Assembly (NCBI GenBank): GCA_001644045.1 | Contig: LUUF01000087.1 | Span: 1-64,000, forward strand | DNA length: 64,000 nt | Source of the DNA: Methylomonas methanica | GTDB taxonomy: Bacteria; Pseudomonadota; Gammaproteobacteria; Methylococcales; Methylomonadaceae | Direction: 5' to 3' | Shown: one piece after another, positions 1-11,628 of the stretch | How the letters are laid out: each line of letters opens with the position of its first letter | Numbering within the stretch: the first letter of the stretch is position 1 | Program-made: the position numbers and the translations under genes | Notes under the pieces: generated by a model | Told to the model about the DNA's origin: nothing | The model's database searches: none | The model's input: the letters and a program-made list of their open reading frames with translations, nothing else

Positions 1-19
1 TCAGTTTTTTGGTCCACAT
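1..19 (-). CDS. Start of an unidentified gene downstream of merP (partial)
   Basis: An ATG at position 19 on the minus strand opens a frame that runs off the window (first residues MWTKKL). An AAGGAA ribosome-binding site lies about six bases upstream. It sits 14 bases after the merP stop and so is probably the next gene of the mer transcript. Only six codons are visible, so the product cannot be named; merA, merC or an unrelated gene are all possible. Confidence 0.4.
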
Positions 20-33
20 AACGATTCCTTGAA

Positions 34-369
34 TTACTTTGACTGGTGAACAGTCGCCGGGTAACCGGCATTTGTAGTCGCTTTAATCAAGGCTTCTATG
101 CTGGTTTTTTGCGGATTAAACGTGACATCTGCCATTTTAGTATCCCCATCGACACTTACCTTTTGTACACCATCGACACCCTGTAAAGCCTTTTTAATGG
201 TGATTTTGCACATCGCACAGGTCATGTTCTGCATGTCCAATATGACCGATTGGCTGCTGTTTTGATTTTGCACAGAAACAGGAGCAACTGCTTCAGCATG
301 GGCTGTCTGCATTAATAAAGGTGCGGCCAATAAGCTCAACGTTAAACATACGGTTTTAATAGTCATCAT
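34..369 (-). CDS. merP: Periplasmic mercuric-ion binding protein MerP
   Basis: Small periplasmic Hg(II) carrier that hands mercury to the inner-membrane transporter MerT. The 111-residue product has a signal peptide (about residues 1-25, ending near AHA) followed by one heavy-metal-associated domain (about 42-108). The metal site is the CxxC pair Cys51/Cys54 in the context NMTCAMC. It lies 8 bases after merT in the same direction, forming merR-merT-merP. The mature part has a somewhat longer Ser/Gln-rich linker before the domain than classical Tn501 MerP. A copper chaperone would be the alternative, but the adjacent merT and a MerR with the mercury cysteine triad make MerP much more likely. 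Confidence 0.9.
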   Translation of the reverse strand: MMTIKTVCLTLSLLAAPLLMQTAHAEAVAPVSVQNQNSSQSVILDMQNMTCAMCKITIKKALQGVDGVQKVSVDGDTKMADVTFNPQKTSIEALIKATTNAGYPATVHQSK

Positions 370-377
370 TATTCTCC

Positions 378-749
378 TTAGTTCATAAAAATCGGGGCAT
401 ACCAGGGAAAGGTCAACAGCAGCAAGATCAACGCCGAGCCAATCCAGAAGATCATCCGCTGTTTGTGTTTAACTTCTGATGAGGCACAGGCCTTACCTTC
501 TTCGCAGCTATCCGGTATCAAATAGAGCTTGCGATACCCCAGACCAATAAAAATTAGGGTTAGGATAATAAAATAAGGTCTAACCGTTTCCATTGAAGTG
601 AAGGCGCTCATCCACGCTCCGCCAATCCCTAAGGAAATAAGCAGCAAGGGGCCGACACAGCAAACCGATGCGCCAATGGCGGCTAATACGGCGCCGATTC
701 CTAACCAGGATGGATTTTCTGTGGGCGGTATTTCATGTTCTGTCGTCAT
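378..749 (-). CDS. merT: Mercuric ion transporter MerT
   Basis: Inner-membrane protein that imports Hg(II) from MerP into the cytoplasm. The 123-residue product has three predicted transmembrane segments (about 17-41, 58-76 and 99-118). The vicinal pair Cys30-Cys31 lies in the first segment and a second pair, Cys82 and Cys88, in the loop after the second, the pattern expected of MerT. It is the first structural gene after the mer promoter. No mercuric reductase gene is visible in the window, so the detoxifying step must be encoded beyond position 1 or elsewhere. Confidence 0.92.
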   Translation of the reverse strand: MTTEHEIPPTENPSWLGIGAVLAAIGASVCCVGPLLLISLGIGGAWMSAFTSMETVRPYFIILTLIFIGLGYRKLYLIPDSCEEGKACASSEVKHKQRMIFWIGSALILLLLTFPWYAPIFMN

Positions 750-846
750 AAGAATTTTCCTAAATAAAAACTAAGCGTCTGAGTGCTGCATTCAGCAAGG
801 GCATGATGAATGCAGGGAATGTCAGGTTTTGAAAGTTCGGATAGGA

Positions 847-877
847 GTCTAATCCCTGTACTACAGAACAGAGTCAA
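847..877 (-). promoter_or_regulatory. mer promoter/operator (MerR-controlled, 19-bp spacer)
   Basis: Read on the minus strand, a TTGACT -35 box (872-877) is separated by exactly 19 bp from a TTAGAC -10 box (847-852). The over-long spacer holds the dyad CTGTA-G-TACAG. A 19-bp spacer with a central dyad is the hallmark of promoters that MerR untwists when it binds Hg(II). It lies between merR and merT, so merTP transcription should be mercury-inducible. Here merR lies upstream on the same strand rather than divergently. Confidence 0.85.
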
Positions 878-897
878 GAAGAATTATTTTAGAATGC

Positions 898-1302
898 TCA
901 GGATTTTAAGTCCGAGTTATTTGAAAGGGCATCAATGAGGGAGCAATGTTCTGCGGAAGAATCGTTCTGGCAGCGTTTTATCAGGCTATCCAAGACATTG
1001 CGAAGAGCTATTAAATCCTTTATTTGTGCATCGATTTGCTGACATTTTTGTTCGGCAATTTTTCGCACATCGGCGCAATGATCGTCATCAAGCGATAACA
1101 GTTGGGCAATTTCTTTTAAGGTAAAACCCGCTTGTTGCGCGCGTTTGATAAAGCGGATTCTGGTGATGGCATGGGCTGGATAGTGCCGAAAACCGCTACC
1201 GGGTTTACCGGGTTCATCCAGCATACCGATCCGCTGGTAATAGCGTATGGTTTCAACAGTGACTTCGGCTTGTTTGGCAAGTTTGCCAATCGTAAGTTTC
1301 AT
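898..1302 (-). CDS. merR: Mercury-responsive regulator MerR
   Basis: Transcriptional activator/repressor of the mer genes. The 134-residue protein has the MerR-type winged HTH (about 1-70; TIGKLAK...TIRYYQRIG), a dimerisation helix (about 75-112) and a C-terminal metal loop. Cys76, Cys111 and Cys120 are spaced 35 and 9 residues apart, exactly as the Hg-binding Cys82/117/126 of Tn501 MerR, which supports mercury specificity over other MerR ligands. Its start codon overlaps the stop of a short upstream frame that begins with a second copy of the MerR N-terminus (1299-1448). Confidence 0.92.
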   Translation of the reverse strand: MKLTIGKLAKQAEVTVETIRYYQRIGMLDEPGKPGSGFRHYPAHAITRIRFIKRAQQAGFTLKEIAQLLSLDDDHCADVRKIAEQKCQQIDAQIKDLIALRNVLDSLIKRCQNDSSAEHCSLIDALSNNSDLKS

Positions 1303-1448
1303 CTTTGCACCAGCATGTGTGTTTCAGAAAACGACCAATTGATGTGACTCGATTGATGGGCAAGACAAAACGCACCTACCTGATCTGCATCCAGCAAGCG
1401 GCTGACTTCGGTTTGTTTGGCAAGTTTGCCTATGGTCAAAGCTGGCAT
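1299..1448 (-). pseudogene. Truncated merR paralogue overlapping the merR start
   Basis: A 49-codon frame begins MPALTIGKLAKQTEVS, nearly the same as the first 16 residues of the neighbouring MerR (MKLTIGKLAKQAEVT), then diverges into sequence unlike MerR. Its TGA overlaps the merR ATG (ATGA), so it could be translationally coupled to merR. The simplest reading is the residue of a second merR copy after deletion. The non-MerR tail of about 33 residues was not recognised. A functional leader peptide is the alternative. Confidence 0.6.
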
Positions 1449-1596
1449 TTTATTGAGCCTTAGATCAAAGGAGTTTTATTGTCATGTATTTTCCAATCAC
1501 TAGCCTTTAGGCGTCCAGATTTTTCACTATCTGTGTCACTACTTTTTCACTAACTTGTCATTTTTTTCATTAATAGTGTCATCCGACACGACAACT

Positions 1597-4047
<2,451 letters not shown>

Positions 4048-4106
4048 TTATGTCAAGCATGAACCAGTTGCATCGTGTGTGATGGGAGTTGTTAATTTTT
4101 ATTATT

Positions 4107-4122
4107 TGTTCCACGTGAAACA
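4107..4122. promoter_or_regulatory. parS site 1 (ParB-binding centromere)
   Basis: The 16-mer TGTTCCACGTGAAACA matches the near-universal bacterial parS consensus tGTTnCACGTGAAACa with the central CACGTG. It lies between recF and gyrB. ParA and ParB are encoded at 61.0-62.7 kb in the same window, so this is a likely loading site for the chromosomal partition complex near the origin. Confidence 0.9.
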
Positions 4123-5196
4123 TCAAAGCTGTTTTACCTCGCCATGTTCCACGTGAAACCACTTATAGTTTTCTATTGAGCTCATGTCACCAAAATCAGC
4201 TACATCTGTACTGCTGATAAAAACCTGGCAGCTCAATCCAACGAGGTATTTTATCAATTTTGCCCGGTTTTCTGTATCCAATTCGGACGCTAGATCGTCA
4301 ATGAGGATGCAGCAGGAGTATGGGCTTTCCCGGTTCAATAAAGTCACTTGCGCCAACAACAAAGCCAAGACCAAAAGCTTTTGTTGCCCGCGGGACAGAT
4401 AGTCTTTCGCCAGTCTTTTGTTTTGATACGTTTGAAAATCCGCCCGGTGCGGTCCGCTATGCGTAAAGCCGTAGCGCATATCTCGGTCCAGATCGTTTTT
4501 CAAAATTAAGTCTAGGGCTTGCTTATCATCCCACCCCGGCAAGAAGCGTAAATCGACATCGTCTTTATTTAAGAAATGGCTAGCCATTTCCAAAAACACC
4601 GGTTGCAAGCTAGCTACGTAGGCCAAACGAAAATCGTTGATCACCTGCCCATATTCCACAAGTTCCTTGTCCCAGGCCGGAAGCTGTTTGATTTGCCGCG
4701 TTTTCAACAAAGCGTTGCGCTGCTGCAAAGCCTTATTAAACTTGCGCCAACAGGGCAGAAAGTTTTTGTGCTGATTAAAAATGCCCCAATCTAAAAACTC
4801 CCGGCGAATTTGCGGTCCGGAGTCGAGCAAACGATAGCTCTTGGGATGTATCAATTGCACCGGCAATGCGTAAGCCAAATCCGCTTTTTGCCGATCTTCC
4901 TGATCGATGCGGATCTGGCATTGCTTATTATCAATCTGTATCCCCAGCGTACTAACCGAACCGGAGTGTTGCCGGTTTTGCGCGGAAACGGTCAATTGCG
5001 GCTGATCGAACGAAATGGCCTGCTTGGTATGAGTCGTTCTAAAAGAACGGGATCGACCCAAAATAAAAATAGCTTCCAGCAGCGAACTCTTACCGCTGGC
5101 ATTGGCGCCAGTGATCAAATTAATGGCGGGCGACGGTGAAATGCTTGCAGAATGGATGTTTCTGACCGACAGCACATCCAGCTTTAACAAGGTCAT
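4123..5196 (-). CDS. recF: DNA replication and repair protein RecF
   Basis: SMC-like ATPase that loads RecA at single-strand gaps together with RecO and RecR. The 357 residues match the E. coli length exactly. Visible motifs are Walker A GANASGKSS (about 30-38), the signature region LSRGQQKLLVLAL near 270 and Walker B ILIDDLASELD near 300. It starts 14 bases after dnaN, in the usual dnaA-dnaN-recF-gyrB order. The last codons contain a parS site, so this end of the gene is under double constraint. Confidence 0.97.
   Translation of the reverse strand: MTLLKLDVLSVRNIHSASISPSPAINLITGANASGKSSLLEAIFILGRSRSFRTTHTKQAISFDQPQLTVSAQNRQHSGSVSTLGIQIDNKQCQIRIDQEDRQKADLAYALPVQLIHPKSYRLLDSGPQIRREFLDWGIFNQHKNFLPCWRKFNKALQQRNALLKTRQIKQLPAWDKELVEYGQVINDFRLAYVASLQPVFLEMASHFLNKDDVDLRFLPGWDDKQALDLILKNDLDRDMRYGFTHSGPHRADFQTYQNKRLAKDYLSRGQQKLLVLALLLAQVTLLNRESPYSCCILIDDLASELDTENRAKLIKYLVGLSCQVFISSTDVADFGDMSSIENYKWFHVEHGEVKQL
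4145..4160. promoter_or_regulatory. parS site 2 inside the recF 3' end
   Basis: The sequence TGTTCCACGTGAAACC is a second parS copy, 38 bp from the first and with the same 15-base core. It lies inside the recF coding sequence, where it encodes part of the C-terminal FHVEH residues. Two parS sites this close would form a joint ParB nucleation point. Confidence 0.85.
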
Positions 5197-5210
5197 AATC
5201 GCTAAACGAC

Positions 5211-6314
5211 CTACATTCGCATCGGCATAACAATAAATTTAAACAAAGGCTGTTCGGGTTCTTCGATGAAACAGCTGCTGGCATTGCCGGCGATGGTCAG
5301 CACCGCCATTTCGGAATCGAGATTGGATACCGCATCCAGCATATATTGGGAATTAAACGAAATACTTAACGGCTCGCCTTGATAATCGATGATCAATTCT
5401 TCCTCGGCCTCGTCATGCTCGGGATTGTGCGTACTCAATTTCAGCAAATCGCCGGAAATATCGAAAGTTACGCCTTTGTACTTTTCGTTGGACAAAATCG
5501 CCACCCTGGTTAACGCATCTCTCAAGACCTGTTTTTGAATCAACAACGGACTCATAAAGCTTTGATTGAACACTTTACTGAAATCCGGAAACTTCGCATC
5601 GATCAGTTTGGACGAGAACACCACATCCTTGTAATAAATCCGGATGTTGTTGCTGGAAAACTGGATATTCAATTCGGCGTCTGCATCGTCCAACAAGCGG
5701 CTTAGTTCCTGTACCGCTTTTCTAGGCATGATGATGCGGGCTTCATAACCGGTCGCTTGTCCTATATCATCTTCATAAATCGACAAACGATGACCATCGG
5801 AAGCTACCAGCTTCAGCCTGGAATTACTTACGTTCAGCAACAAGCCGTTCAAGTAATAGCGCACATCCTGATTGGCCATGCAAAACACGGTTTTATCTAG
5901 CGCCTTCTTGAATTTGCCGGCATTCAGCAAAAAGCTATGCTCAAACTCGGACTCGTTGAACTCCGGATAATGTTCGGCCGGCAAGGTACTCAAAGAAAAT
6001 CGGCTACGGCCGGAGACGACCTTGACCTTATCGTCTTGCAATTCGAAATGAATTTCCGCACCGTTCGGTAATAAGCGGCAAATATCCAGAAATTTTCTAG
6101 CGGGAACCGTGATTTCCCCGGAATGAGATATTGATTCGATATTTAACTTAGCAACAATCTGAATTTCCGTATCCGTACCGGTCATCACCAACTGATCGTC
6201 GCTGGCCTGCAACAGCACATTGGACAGAATCGGCATGGTCTGCCGTTTCTCGATAACGCTGACGATTTGCTGCAACGGCGGCAAAATTTGATCTCTGCTA
6301 ATAATAAATTTCAT
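5211..6314 (-). CDS. dnaN: DNA polymerase III beta sliding clamp
   Basis: Ring-shaped processivity clamp of the replicative polymerase. The 367-residue protein (E. coli 366) has three repeated clamp folds. It begins MKFIISRDQILPPLQQIVSVIEKRQTMPIL (quoted in part: MKFIISRDQI) and ends with the typical C-terminal MPMRM. It lies downstream of dnaA across a 189-bp spacer that holds DnaA boxes and AT-rich DNA, and just before recF. Confidence 0.98.
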   Translation of the reverse strand: MKFIISRDQILPPLQQIVSVIEKRQTMPILSNVLLQASDDQLVMTGTDTEIQIVAKLNIESISHSGEITVPARKFLDICRLLPNGAEIHFELQDDKVKVVSGRSRFSLSTLPAEHYPEFNESEFEHSFLLNAGKFKKALDKTVFCMANQDVRYYLNGLLLNVSNSRLKLVASDGHRLSIYEDDIGQATGYEARIIMPRKAVQELSRLLDDADAELNIQFSSNNIRIYYKDVVFSSKLIDAKFPDFSKVFNQSFMSPLLIQKQVLRDALTRVAILSNEKYKGVTFDISGDLLKLSTHNPEHDEAEEELIIDYQGEPLSISFNSQYMLDAVSNLDSEMAVLTIAGNASSCFIEEPEQPLFKFIVMPMRM

Positions 6315-6530
6315 ATAAATATCTTTTATATATTGTTACTACTATGTAAACAAAAAGCTGTGGAAAACCGAAATTACCTAATTTAAATCAAAATCTTAGC
6401 ATGTATCAAACATTGTTGTCGGATACCGTTTTAGCTTGTATGGGGTTTGTGGATAACCTAAAGGACAAATTTTCGGCACACTTTATCCACAACTTACACG
6501 CAATTAATGCGATAAGGTTCTCAACAGGTT
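6314..6530. other. Origin-like module A (dnaA-dnaN spacer): DnaA boxes, AT-rich tract, DnaA-trios
   Basis: The module contains TATAAATATCTTT (6314-6326), an AT-rich tract, DnaA-trio repeats on the minus strand (TAGTAGTAA, 6336-6344) and the DnaA box TTTTCCACA (minus strand, 6359-6367). Two perfect boxes follow: TTATCCACA on minus at 6448-6456 and on plus at 6483-6491. Last comes AGGTTCTCAACAG near 6515-6527, inside the dnaA 3' end. A box followed by trios in an AT-rich stretch is the arrangement of a basal unwinding element. The same plan recurs at 13985-14215. Confidence 0.75.
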
Positions 6531-7820
6531 TTTGTAATCTTCCGCCATCTTCACATCATCGTCTTTCAACTCAGCCACGCGCTTACAGGCATTGATGACC
6601 GTGGTGTGATCGCGTCCGCCAAAGGCATCGCCTATTTCCGGATAGCTATGCGATGTCAATTCCCTGGCCAGACACATGGCCACTTGTCGGGGCCGGGTGA
6701 TGGATTGTTTGCGGTTTTTTGAGGACAAATCCGCCACCCTGATCTTGAAATACTCGGCCACGGTCTTCTGGATGTTATCGATGCTGATTAACTTGTCTTG
6801 CAAGCTGATCAAATCGTGCAAAGCTTCCTTGGTAAATTCCAGGGTGATGTCGCGGCCGGTAAATTGTGAATTGGCCACCACCCGCCGTAACGCACCTTCA
6901 AGATCTCTAACATTGGAAGGTATGCGTTTGGCAATGAAGAAAGCGATGTCTTGATCCAGATCCACACCGACCTGCATGGCCTTTTTAATCAAGATAGCGG
7001 CACGGGTTTCCAGATCCGGTGGTTCAATCGCGACCGGCAAACCCCAACCGAAGCGCGATTTCAAACGGTCTTCCAGACCATCGATTTCCTTGGGATATTT
7101 ATCGCAGGTCAAAACCACCTGATGTTTGTTATCCAGCAGATTGTTAAAGGTGTGGAAAAACTCTTCCTGCGAACGTTCCTTACCGGCCAGAAACTGGATG
7201 TCGTCCATCAATAAAATATCGATGCTGCGGTAGTACTCTTTAAATTGGTTGATACTGTTTTGTTGCAGCGCCTTGACCATGTCCTGCACGAACTTCTCGG
7301 AATGCAGATAGACAATATTGGCATCGGGTTTTTTCAACAGCACCGCGTTGCCGATGGCATGCATCAAGTGGGTTTTACCCAGACCGGAACTGCCGTAGAT
7401 AAACAGCGGGTTGTAAACTTTGCCGATATTGTCGGAAACCGTTACCGAAGCGGCTCTGGCCAATTGGTTGGATTTACCTTCCACAAAGCTCTCGAAGGTG
7501 AAGGCTTTGTTTAAAAAATTGGGTTGATTCTTCTTTTGTGTAGGACTCTTGCTGAGGATGGGCGCTTTGATGGCCGGCGATTTTTTGCTGCCGATTTCAA
7601 ACTGCACCGCCAAGGTCGCATTGGAAAACTCGTTGACCGCGTCTTCGATGACCGCGAAAAAATGCTGTTTGATATGGTCGATAATAAACCGGTTGGGAGC
7701 GAGCAATTTTAACTGGCTGTCGGTTTCCACTGCTTGCAGCGGCCTGATCCAGGTGCTGAAATCGGTACTGGGAATTTCATGTTCAAGCTTGGCCAGGCAG
7801 TTGTTCCAAATCACACTCAT
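6504..7820 (-). CDS. dnaA: Chromosomal replication initiator DnaA
   Basis: AAA+ initiator that binds DnaA boxes and melts the origin. The product is about 438 residues. It has an N-terminal DnaB-interacting domain ([25 protein letters not shown], quoted in part: [12 protein letters not shown]), a linker (about 80-110), the AAA+ core with Walker [10 protein letters not shown] and Walker [11 protein letters not shown], and the DNA-binding signature [13 protein letters not shown] near the C-terminus. The ATG at 7820 fits the usual family start; an ATG two codons earlier (7826) is the alternative. No strong Shine-Dalgarno is visible for either. Confidence 0.98.
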   Translation of the reverse strand: MSVIWNNCLAKLEHEIPSTDFSTWIRPLQAVETDSQLKLLAPNRFIIDHIKQHFFAVIEDAVNEFSNATLAVQFEIGSKKSPAIKAPILSKSPTQKKNQPNFLNKAFTFESFVEGKSNQLARAASVTVSDNIGKVYNPLFIYGSSGLGKTHLMHAIGNAVLLKKPDANIVYLHSEKFVQDMVKALQQNSINQFKEYYRSIDILLMDDIQFLAGKERSQEEFFHTFNNLLDNKHQVVLTCDKYPKEIDGLEDRLKSRFGWGLPVAIEPPDLETRAAILIKKAMQVGVDLDQDIAFFIAKRIPSNVRDLEGALRRVVANSQFTGRDITLEFTKEALHDLISLQDKLISIDNIQKTVAEYFKIRVADLSSKNRKQSITRPRQVAMCLARELTSHSYPEIGDAFGGRDHTTVINACKRVAELKDDDVKMAEDYKNLLRTLSH

Positions 7821-7911
7821 CGGCATTCAAGAAGGGGCTTAGAAAGGCCTTGCATGATACCACAGTGACCGCTTAGGGCTTGACTCTATGGACGTTATCA
7901 GAAAAGAATGA

Positions 7912-8556
<645 letters not shown>

Positions 8557-8570
8557 CACTAACAACACCT

Positions 8571-9008
8571 ATGAAAACTAGAAAAACTTCTTATCTATTT
8601 GCAACGTTGATTGTTTCGGCGTTGACCATTGCCGGCTGCTCCAGCGATGAAGCGGAAACCCCCAAAACCAGCGCCGGCACTGCCAAAAAAGCGGTACACA
8701 GAGCCGATACCGGCGAAGCCACCGAACCCGAGAAACGCCAGTTCGAAAAAGAATTTTCCGCCAAATGTGTAGCGCGGGAACTGAAAAATTCGAATAACAA
8801 AGACGTCGACGAAAAACGTTTTCAAGAAAGCTGCGACTGCATCGCCGAACACATCATGAAAGATCTGTCGGAAATCGATGCGGAGAAGTACCTGGAAGAC
8901 CATGAGGACACGCAAACCTTGGGTATCAAATTCGATGCTGCGGCTTATTTCTGTTTGCAAAATAAACCTCAACCCAAAGGACCGCAGTTATTTGGCAAGC
9001 CACAATAA
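8571..9008 (+). CDS. Predicted lipoprotein of unknown function
   Basis: The 145-residue product begins with a basic, hydrophobic leader ending in the lipobox LTIAGC (acylated Cys near residue 23), so it should be a membrane-anchored lipoprotein. The mature part is charged and low in complexity (Ala/Lys/Glu). It has four conserved-looking Cys in its second half (SAKCVAREL, SCDCIAEH, YFCLQ), which could form disulfides. I do not recognise the family. It follows gmk by 14 bases. Confidence 0.75.
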   Translation: MKTRKTSYLFATLIVSALTIAGCSSDEAETPKTSAGTAKKAVHRADTGEATEPEKRQFEKEFSAKCVARELKNSNNKDVDEKRFQESCDCIAEHIMKDLSEIDAEKYLEDHEDTQTLGIKFDAAAYFCLQNKPQPKGPQLFGKPQ

Positions 9009-9012
9009 TAAC

Positions 9013-9073
9013 GTAGGTTGGGTTAGCCGCCAGGCGTAACCCAACACGTCGGCCTTAAATGTTGGGTTACCCT
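9013..9073. repeat. Dispersed palindrome of the GGTTGGGTTA family
   Basis: Between the lipoprotein gene and hemL, TTGGGTTA (9018-9025) faces TAACCCAA (9037-9044) around a GC-rich loop. It is preceded by GTAGG, and a third half-copy, TGTTGGGTTA, lies near 9060. Related elements occur at 33500-33601 and 45281-45355. The position between genes and the stem-loop form resemble REP-type elements; it may also act as a transcript end. Confidence 0.65.
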
Positions 9074-9137
9074 TTATCGAGCTTTTATGCCAAAAGGGTA
9101 AACTCAACCTTCACGATTTTCGCCATCCTTCATACCC

Positions 9138-10418
9138 ATGACCCAATCTTCCGAATTATTTTCTCAAGCCAAGCAATACATTCCCGGCGGCGTAAACTCG
9201 CCGGTGCGTTCTTTCAGCGGCGTCGGCGGTACGCCGGTGTATTTCGACCGCGCAGCCGGCGCTTACGTTTACGACAGCGAAGGCAAGCGTTACATCGATT
9301 ATGTCGGTTCCTGGGGGCCAATGATTTTGGGCCACGCGCATCCGGCCGTGATCGACGCCGTTAAGCTCAGCGCCGAAAAGGGTTTGAGCTTCGGTGCGCC
9401 CACCGAGATCGAAACGCTGATGGCACAAACAGTCTGCGCACTGCTGTCGTCGATAGAAATGGTGCGCATGGTCAGCTCCGGCACCGAAGCCACCATGAGC
9501 GCATTGCGCTTAGCGCGCGGTTACACAGGCCGCGACAAGATCGTTAAATTCGAAGGTTGCTACCACGGCCATTCCGATTCCTTGTTGGTCAAGGCCGGAT
9601 CCGGCGCGTTGACTTTCGGCGTACCCAGTTCCCCCGGCGTGCCTGCCTCGGTCGCCTCCGACACCATCACCCTGACTTACAACGACAGCGATGCAGTACG
9701 CAGCACCTTTGCCGAACTGGGCGACAAGATCGCCTGCATCATCGTCGAACCGGTGGCCGGCAACATGAACTGCATCCCACCGGAACCCGGCTTCTTACAA
9801 ACCCTGCGCGAGGTCTGCGACCAATACGGCAGCGTGCTGATTTTCGATGAAGTGATGACCGGCTTCCGCGTCGGTTTGCAAGGTGCGCAAGGTCTGTATG
9901 GGATCAAACCGGATTTGACCACGCTAGGTAAAATCATCGGCGGTGGCCTGCCGGTCGGCGCTTTCGGCGGCAGCCGCAAGATTATGGAATATTTGGCGCC
10001 GCTGGGTCCTGTGTATCAAGCCGGCACCTTGTCCGGCTGCCCGGTGGCGATGGCCGCAGGCTTAAAAACCCTGGAACTGATCAACCAACCCGGTTTCTAC
10101 GAGGCCCTGACCGCCAAGACCGCAACGCTGTTACAAGGTTTGCAAGCCGCCGCCGATCAGGCCGGCATCGCTTTTACCACCAACCAGGTCGGCGGCATGT
10201 TCGGTTTATTCTTCAGCAATGAAAAATCGGTCAGCCGTTTTTCCCAAGTGATGGCTTGCGATGTCGACCGTTTCAAACGCTTTTTTCATGCGATGTTGGA
10301 TAAAGGCTTTTATCTGGCTCCATCGGCTTTTGAAGCTGGGTTTGTTTCTGCCGCGCATACGGATGAGGATTTGCTGGCTACTGTGGATGCGGCAGCTGAC
10401 GTGTTTAAGGGGTTGTGA
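9138..10418 (+). CDS. hemL: Glutamate-1-semialdehyde 2,1-aminomutase
   Basis: PLP enzyme of the C5 tetrapyrrole pathway that turns glutamate-1-semialdehyde into 5-aminolevulinate. The 426 residues are the standard length. Family motifs include [13 protein letters not shown] at the N-terminus, [14 protein letters not shown], the cofactor-binding [12 protein letters not shown], and the PLP lysine in [18 protein letters not shown]. The start at 9138 gives [12 protein letters not shown], as in orthologues. It stands alone between a palindromic repeat and an unknown gene. Confidence 0.97.
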   Translation: MTQSSELFSQAKQYIPGGVNSPVRSFSGVGGTPVYFDRAAGAYVYDSEGKRYIDYVGSWGPMILGHAHPAVIDAVKLSAEKGLSFGAPTEIETLMAQTVCALLSSIEMVRMVSSGTEATMSALRLARGYTGRDKIVKFEGCYHGHSDSLLVKAGSGALTFGVPSSPGVPASVASDTITLTYNDSDAVRSTFAELGDKIACIIVEPVAGNMNCIPPEPGFLQTLREVCDQYGSVLIFDEVMTGFRVGLQGAQGLYGIKPDLTTLGKIIGGGLPVGAFGGSRKIMEYLAPLGPVYQAGTLSGCPVAMAAGLKTLELINQPGFYEALTAKTATLLQGLQAAADQAGIAFTTNQVGGMFGLFFSNEKSVSRFSQVMACDVDRFKRFFHAMLDKGFYLAPSAFEAGFVSAAHTDEDLLATVDAAADVFKGL

Positions 10419-10446
10419 TGATATTTGGAAATTTTTTAACTACTTA

Positions 10447-10983
10447 ATGGGTACCAAAATTTATTCGCAATACGACCTTGATCCTCAGCTTTCCTCTGCG
10501 TTGAAATCAATCTACGAGGAGGTAATGTGGCTTTCTGCGCGCCCCAACGTTACTCCAGGGCGTGCGCGTGCTTGGTACACCCACATCATGGCCGAGGCCG
10601 TAAAACGAAAGTTGCGTCGCTTCACTGGCAAAGTCTCCGAGATGACTGCCACACAAAACGATGGCCCGCTAATGCTTGAGCATTTCAAACGTATTCAAAC
10701 GACGCTTACTGCACTTGTTGAACAACACCGCGCCGAACAACTCAACGACCCGGATGCTTTTATCAAAACGTTAGTTGACTATGAGCAAGTTCACATAGTC
10801 ACTCGCGATGAGAACTACGCCGCCATGCGTGCCAAAGGGAATTATAACCAAGCAGGTATCGTACTTTTTCCGTGGGAAGAACTTTCTGAAGGGCAGCGTA
10901 CTGAGTTGTGGAACAAAATGCTTCGAGGGAAGGTAGCAAACGCAGGCGCTTTCAAACCCCAACGTATAACCTGCACAACATAG
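10447..10983 (+). CDS. Uncharacterised protein, 178 residues
   Basis: The frame is open from inside hemL, but the first sensible start after the hemL stop is the ATG at 10447 (MGTKIYSQYDLDPQL). The product has no signal peptide or membrane segment. It is rich in Arg/Lys and helix-forming residues, with a Trp/Arg-rich early part (VMWLSARPNVTPGRARAWY) and a C-terminal IVLFPWEELSEGQR. I do not recognise the family. No clear ribosome-binding site is visible. Codon use is less GC-rich than hemL and the gene sits next to palindromic repeats and a toxin-antitoxin pair, so it may be accessory DNA. Confidence 0.6.
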   Translation: MGTKIYSQYDLDPQLSSALKSIYEEVMWLSARPNVTPGRARAWYTHIMAEAVKRKLRRFTGKVSEMTATQNDGPLMLEHFKRIQTTLTALVEQHRAEQLNDPDAFIKTLVDYEQVHIVTRDENYAAMRAKGNYNQAGIVLFPWEELSEGQRTELWNKMLRGKVANAGAFKPQRITCTT

Positions 10984-11067
10984 GCCGCGTAGCTCCGATT
11001 AGCGAAGCGTAATCGGAGGCATGAAAGCCTCCCATTCGTGCGGTTACGCTCCGCTAACCGCACCTAC
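10981..11067. repeat. Double hairpin repeat between genes
   Basis: Two consecutive perfect stems lie here: CTCCGATTA/TAATCGGAG (10993-11001 with 11010-11018, loop GCGAAGCG) and GTGCGGTTA/TAACCGCAC (11038-11046 with 11055-11063). Both have the plan stem-TTA-GC-rich loop-TAA-stem and the cluster ends in CCTAC, like the other palindromes in this window. The remaining DNA to 11317 shows no gene. Confidence 0.65.
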
Positions 11068-11317
11068 CAATAACGATTTCCCCGTTTTTACGCGGTGCTT
11101 GGGCAAGTGACAGCCAACAAGCCCGGTAGGTCAGGATTCGCGATAGCGTTCCCTGACAACATGGTTCGATTTGTCACGCAGCCGCTCGGCAACTGCTCTT
11201 GCGTTGCCCTACCTCCTGCATCCATACAGTCGTATCGAGCCAACGTAACCTACGAAATTTTTTCATAAAGACCGCCCCAATCGCCCCTTGCCTGTAGTTA
11301 TATCCCTGTTTTCGTCT

Positions 11318-11341
11318 TATAATCGTACGGTATTTCCGTAC
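11318..11341 (+). promoter_or_regulatory. Promoter and autoregulatory operator of yefM-yoeB
   Basis: A consensus TATAAT -10 (11318-11323) is followed immediately by the perfect palindrome GTACGG-TATTT-CCGTAC (11325-11341), 14 bases before the antitoxin GTG. A palindrome overlapping the transcription start is where YefM/YoeB complexes usually repress their own operon. The -35 is weak (TAGTTA at 11295-11300). Confidence 0.75.
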
Positions 11342-11355
11342 AGGAGAAAGCCACC

Positions 11356-11628
11356 GTGGAAACCGTCAGCGTCAATCAATTCCGAGACAATTTAAAAAAC
11401 TACGTCGAGCAAGTAGTCGATAACCACGAACCTTTGAAAGTCACACGCCGAGCAGGTGATGCGTTTGTCGTGATCAGCGCGGACGATTGGGAACGGGAGC
11501 AGGAAACGCTTTATGTTTTGCAAAACGCCGGCTTGATGGCGCAAATCAGCGCTTCCACCGCAACGCACGCTCAACAAAAAGGTTATCAACCCAGCGACGA
11601 ACAACTGCATGAAATCGTTGGTATTTGA
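11356..11628 (+). CDS. yefM: Antitoxin of the YefM/Phd family
   Basis: Neutralises the adjacent YoeB-type toxin and represses the operon. The 90-residue protein has the Phd/YefM DNA-binding N-terminus (METVSVNQFRDNLKNYVEQV) and the ITRRAGDAFVVISADDWE-like core, with a variable C-terminal arm that should wrap the toxin. It starts at a GTG (11356) with AGGAGAAAG upstream. Its 3' end overlaps the toxin gene by 20 bases, typical translational coupling. Confidence 0.92.
   Translation: METVSVNQFRDNLKNYVEQVVDNHEPLKVTRRAGDAFVVISADDWEREQETLYVLQNAGLMAQISASTATHAQQKGYQPSDEQLHEIVGI

Noticed and set aside
1530-1596. Hairpin GTGTC-GGAT-GACAC after gyrB as an intrinsic terminator
   Set aside because: In the direction of gyrB transcription the hairpin is followed by A-rich rather than T-rich sequence.
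9557-9850. Arg-rich frame inside hemL
   Set aside because: Alternate reading frame of hemL, no start signals.
10261-10446. Upstream part of the frame that encodes the unknown protein at 10447
   Set aside because: It overlaps the hemL 3' end in another frame; the first start outside hemL is the ATG at 10447.
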